A DNA stretch of 64,000 nt from Trinickia dabaoshanensis (GTDB lineage: Bacteria; Pseudomonadota; Gammaproteobacteria; Burkholderiales; Burkholderiaceae), in NCBI RefSeq assembly GCF_002879885.1, contig NZ_PNYA01000019.1, positions 87,113 through 151,112 on the forward strand, given 5' to 3'. This document shows, in pieces, positions 62,579 through 64,000 of this stretch. Each line of letters starts with the position of its first letter. Positions within the stretch are counted from its first letter, which is position 1. A program made the translations under genes and the position numbers. The notes under the pieces were generated by a model that had not been told where the DNA came from, did no database searches, and saw only the letters and a program-made list of their open reading frames with translations.

Positions 62579-63085
62579 ATGCCACCCAAGCCTTCTGATT
62601 ACCGCTCGCCCCCTCTAGATTTTCAGCGATACATAGCCGTCGACCCTGGAAGAAAGGGTGCCGTTGCGGTGCTCGATGCATTTGGCGAACTAATCAGACT
62701 GGTAGATGCCGGAAGCAAGGAAGAGCTAGGAGCGGGGGCCGTCATTCGGGTGATTCGAGAGGAATCAACGCATGGGCGGCTTGCTGTTGCTATCGAGCGG
62801 CCTCTGGCATTTCGCATCGACAATGCCGCGTCGCTCGTGACGCTCAGTCTCGCAGCTGGAGGTGCTTATGGTGCAGCCGTGGCGCTCGGGGCGTCGGTCG
62901 AGTTTCCGACTGCATCGGTATGGAAGCGGAGCATCGGGGTCACGGCTGACAAGACTACGAGCCGAACGCGTGCACGTGAGCTGTTCGGCGATGCCATTCC
63001 CACGAGGTGCCGCATCGATAGGTGCGAAGCAGCGCTGATTGCTTACTGGCTTCACCGCAAGTATCAAAACCCCGTCGCAATCTAG
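62579..63085 (+). CDS. RuvC-like RNase H-fold nuclease
   Basis: 168 residues. Catalytic acidic residues in order: Asp in YIAVDPGRKGAVAVLD, Glu in VAIERPLAF, and Asp/Glu in CRIDRCEAALIAYW, with the basic KTTSRTRARELF helix between. This is the fold and spacing of RuvC-type Holliday junction resolvases and their phage relatives. Length matches small resolvases. The gene follows the SRAP gene by 153 bp; together they suggest DNA repair or replication help for the island. Start at ATG 62,579. Confidence 0.78.
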   Translation: MPPKPSDYRSPPLDFQRYIAVDPGRKGAVAVLDAFGELIRLVDAGSKEELGAGAVIRVIREESTHGRLAVAIERPLAFRIDNAASLVTLSLAAGGAYGAAVALGASVEFPTASVWKRSIGVTADKTTSRTRARELFGDAIPTRCRIDRCEAALIAYWLHRKYQNPVAI

Positions 63086-63147
63086 GCACGCGAACGAACC
63101 CTGCGGAACCATCAGTCGACGATGGGTCCGCGACGTTGGCGACGACG

Positions 63148-63579
63148 CTACGGCGTGCTGTCGATGACCTCGCACACTTCCCGAAAGCGAGCCAGGTCAA
63201 TGCCCATTGCAGCCAGCTCGGCGCGACGGTCCGCGCGAGCCCTATTCGCACTCGGCCGGGCGGCATTGTGTGCACTCATGTAGCGCGAGCGACAATACAC
63301 GCGCAGCGCTTTCACGATGTTCCGTCGTATATCAAGTCCGTCGCCGTCCGCGACGATGCTGTATTCACTCGCGCTGCGAACCAAGCGCATTCCATAGCGC
63401 GCGAATGTTGCTTTGAGCACGGATTCATCAAACTCCCGCTCCCGGGCCGCTTTTTCCAGTACCTTCAGGCCAGTTCGGCGTGCGCGATACGCTGCCTGCT
63501 GGACGGCTTTGGTCGCACCGTGCAAGCGCGGCTCTTCAGTGATTTTCGCAGCGATGGCGTCAAAAACTGCTTCGCTCAT
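63148..63579 (-). CDS. Hypothetical protein
   Basis: 143 residues from ATG 63,577-63,579. Helical and basic: DAIAAKITEEPRLHGATKAVQ, ARRTGLKVLEKAAREREFDE, RRAELAAMGIDLARFREVCEV. It ends just before the RuvC-like gene's stop region (convergent). A 22-codon reading frame upstream (63,577-63,645) ends in an ATGA overlap with this start and could couple translation. Family unknown. Confidence 0.58.
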   Translation of the reverse strand: MSEAVFDAIAAKITEEPRLHGATKAVQQAAYRARRTGLKVLEKAAREREFDESVLKATFARYGMRLVRSASEYSIVADGDGLDIRRNIVKALRVYCRSRYMSAHNAARPSANRARADRRAELAAMGIDLARFREVCEVIDSTP

Positions 63580-63646
63580 CGGTCAACGTGGTAGTGGTTA
63601 CCGCACCTACCGGTGCGGGTAGCTCCTCCGACGAACGTCGTCATGA

Positions 63647-63879
63647 CTATGCCTCCACCGTCGCCTTAAGCTCGTCGTACCAGGCGAGTAGGGTCCCGTC
63701 ATCTGGGGTTTCAAGCCTGAGCACCTTCAGCCCTTGCCTCGCGACCACGTCACCGTTCCTGTCGTTTTCCAGGAGCACGGTGTCGTCGTGGATTCGCACA
63801 ACGTGCCCAGGTTCATCGTCGTAGTGCACGTAAGGAAAATCTTTGACGAGTATCCGGAAGAGACGTGCAAACGTGGATT
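63647..63879 (-). pseudogene. 5'-truncated gene, interrupted by the IS element
   Basis: The minus-strand frame ending at TAG 63,647-63,649 is clearly protein-like over about 76 codons (FRILVKDFPYVHYDDEPGH, VVARQGLKVLRLE) but has no ATG, and the frame runs straight into the end of the IS3-type element at about 63,880. The 5' part was therefore probably lost when the element inserted. A GTG at 63,829 could start a 60-residue product. No family recognised. Confidence 0.6.
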
Positions 63880-64000
63880 TGCCCCCGTACTTCCGGACAC
63901 CGCCTCACACTTGAGTTGATGATTCGGTCCTGCGCCGGAATTCGCGTGGCGAACGGTATTTCAGCGCGCTATGGGGATGATGCTCGTTATAGTGCTCGAA
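63880..64000. mobile_element. IS3-family insertion sequence, one end (rest outside window)
   Basis: Contains the C-terminal end of an IS3-type transposase on the minus strand. The probable terminal repeat is TGCCCCCGTACTTCCGGACA, starting at about 63,880; IS3-family ends usually begin TG. The stop codon of the transposase lies 25 bp inside that end. The target duplication cannot be seen because the other end is outside. Confidence 0.72.
63905..64000 (-). CDS. IS3-family transposase OrfB, C-terminal fragment (runs off right edge)
   Basis: The last 31 codons and the TGA stop. The sequence HYNEHHPHSALKYRSPREF is a hallmark of the C-terminal end of IS3-family OrfB integrase-core proteins (rve_3 region). 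The rest is beyond the window. Confidence 0.88.
   Translation of the reverse strand, partial: FEHYNEHHPHSALKYRSPREFRRRTESSTQV

Larger units (their letters stand above)
38933..64000. mobile_element. Genomic island integrated at tRNA-Met (left part; right end outside window)
   Basis: Begins at the 3' end of tRNA-Met, next to a large tyrosine recombinase. It differs from the left 38.8 kb by lower and patchy GC, short hypothetical genes, mixed orientation, an XRE regulator, an H-NS-like protein, an orphan type VI module, DNA-processing genes and an IS3-family element. The tRNA 3' sequence is not repeated later in the window, so the right junction must lie beyond 64,000. Confidence 0.78.

Noticed and set aside
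63860..63905. GKST (Walker A-like) motif in the frame upstream of the truncated gene at the right end
   Set aside because: It lies across the probable IS terminus and is read from IS sequence, so it is likely chance.

Overview
The window is high-GC chromosomal DNA of a Burkholderiaceae member (Burkholderia / Paraburkholderia / Trinickia type). The evidence is gene content and order (purC-purE-purK-Sua5, pgk-pyk-fbaA with a Calvin-type class II aldolase, recA-recX, sucCD, a PglL-type O-oligosaccharyltransferase beside a type IV pilin) and strongly GC-biased third codon positions. Genus-level assignment is inference.

Positions 1-38,850 are core-like chromosome. From left to right: a partial DUF427 gene; a small periplasmic protein; a Do-family protease with a two-component system; PBP4 (dacB); a sterol-desaturase-family membrane enzyme; an SGNH esterase lipoprotein; Sua5; the purine genes purK, purE and purC; the glycolytic genes fbaA, pyk and pgk; ilvE with a small zinc-ribbon protein and a heptosyltransferase; a YheT-type hydrolase cluster; a GntR / MFS transporter / amidohydrolase catabolic cassette; moaC; PglL and pilin; TerC; sucD-sucC; a DUF2889 gene; recX-recA with a LexA-controlled promoter; and a TctDE-like two-component system followed by an MHS transporter.

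At 38,856-38,932 lies a tRNA-Met (CAU), followed at once by a large tyrosine recombinase. Everything from there to the window end looks like a genomic island: GC is visibly lower in places, there are many short hypothetical genes, gene directions are mixed, and an IS3-family element begins at the right edge. No right attachment site is visible, so the island continues past the window.

The island cargo has three parts. (1) A left end with integrase, XRE regulator, small membrane proteins, a lipoprotein and unknown genes. (2) An orphan type VI secretion module on the minus strand, in transcription order vgrG, DUF4123 adaptor, VasX/BTH_I2691-type membrane-active effector, DUF6708 membrane protein, PAAR, a second DUF6708, a second PAAR. 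It is preceded on the plus strand by a likely Imm52 immunity gene and followed by an H-NS-like protein with three DNA-binding repeats. (3) A DNA-metabolism / possible defence segment with a ComEC-like metallo-beta-lactamase protein of 707 residues, an unknown helical protein, small proteins, an SRAP (abasic-site crosslinking) protein with a coiled-coil insert, a RuvC-like nuclease, and a gene whose 5' end has been cut off by the IS3 element.

Most likely places for something new: the 57.5-61.2 kb block (MBL protein plus unknown partners), the duplicated immunity-PAAR pair, and the triple-repeat H-NS protein.
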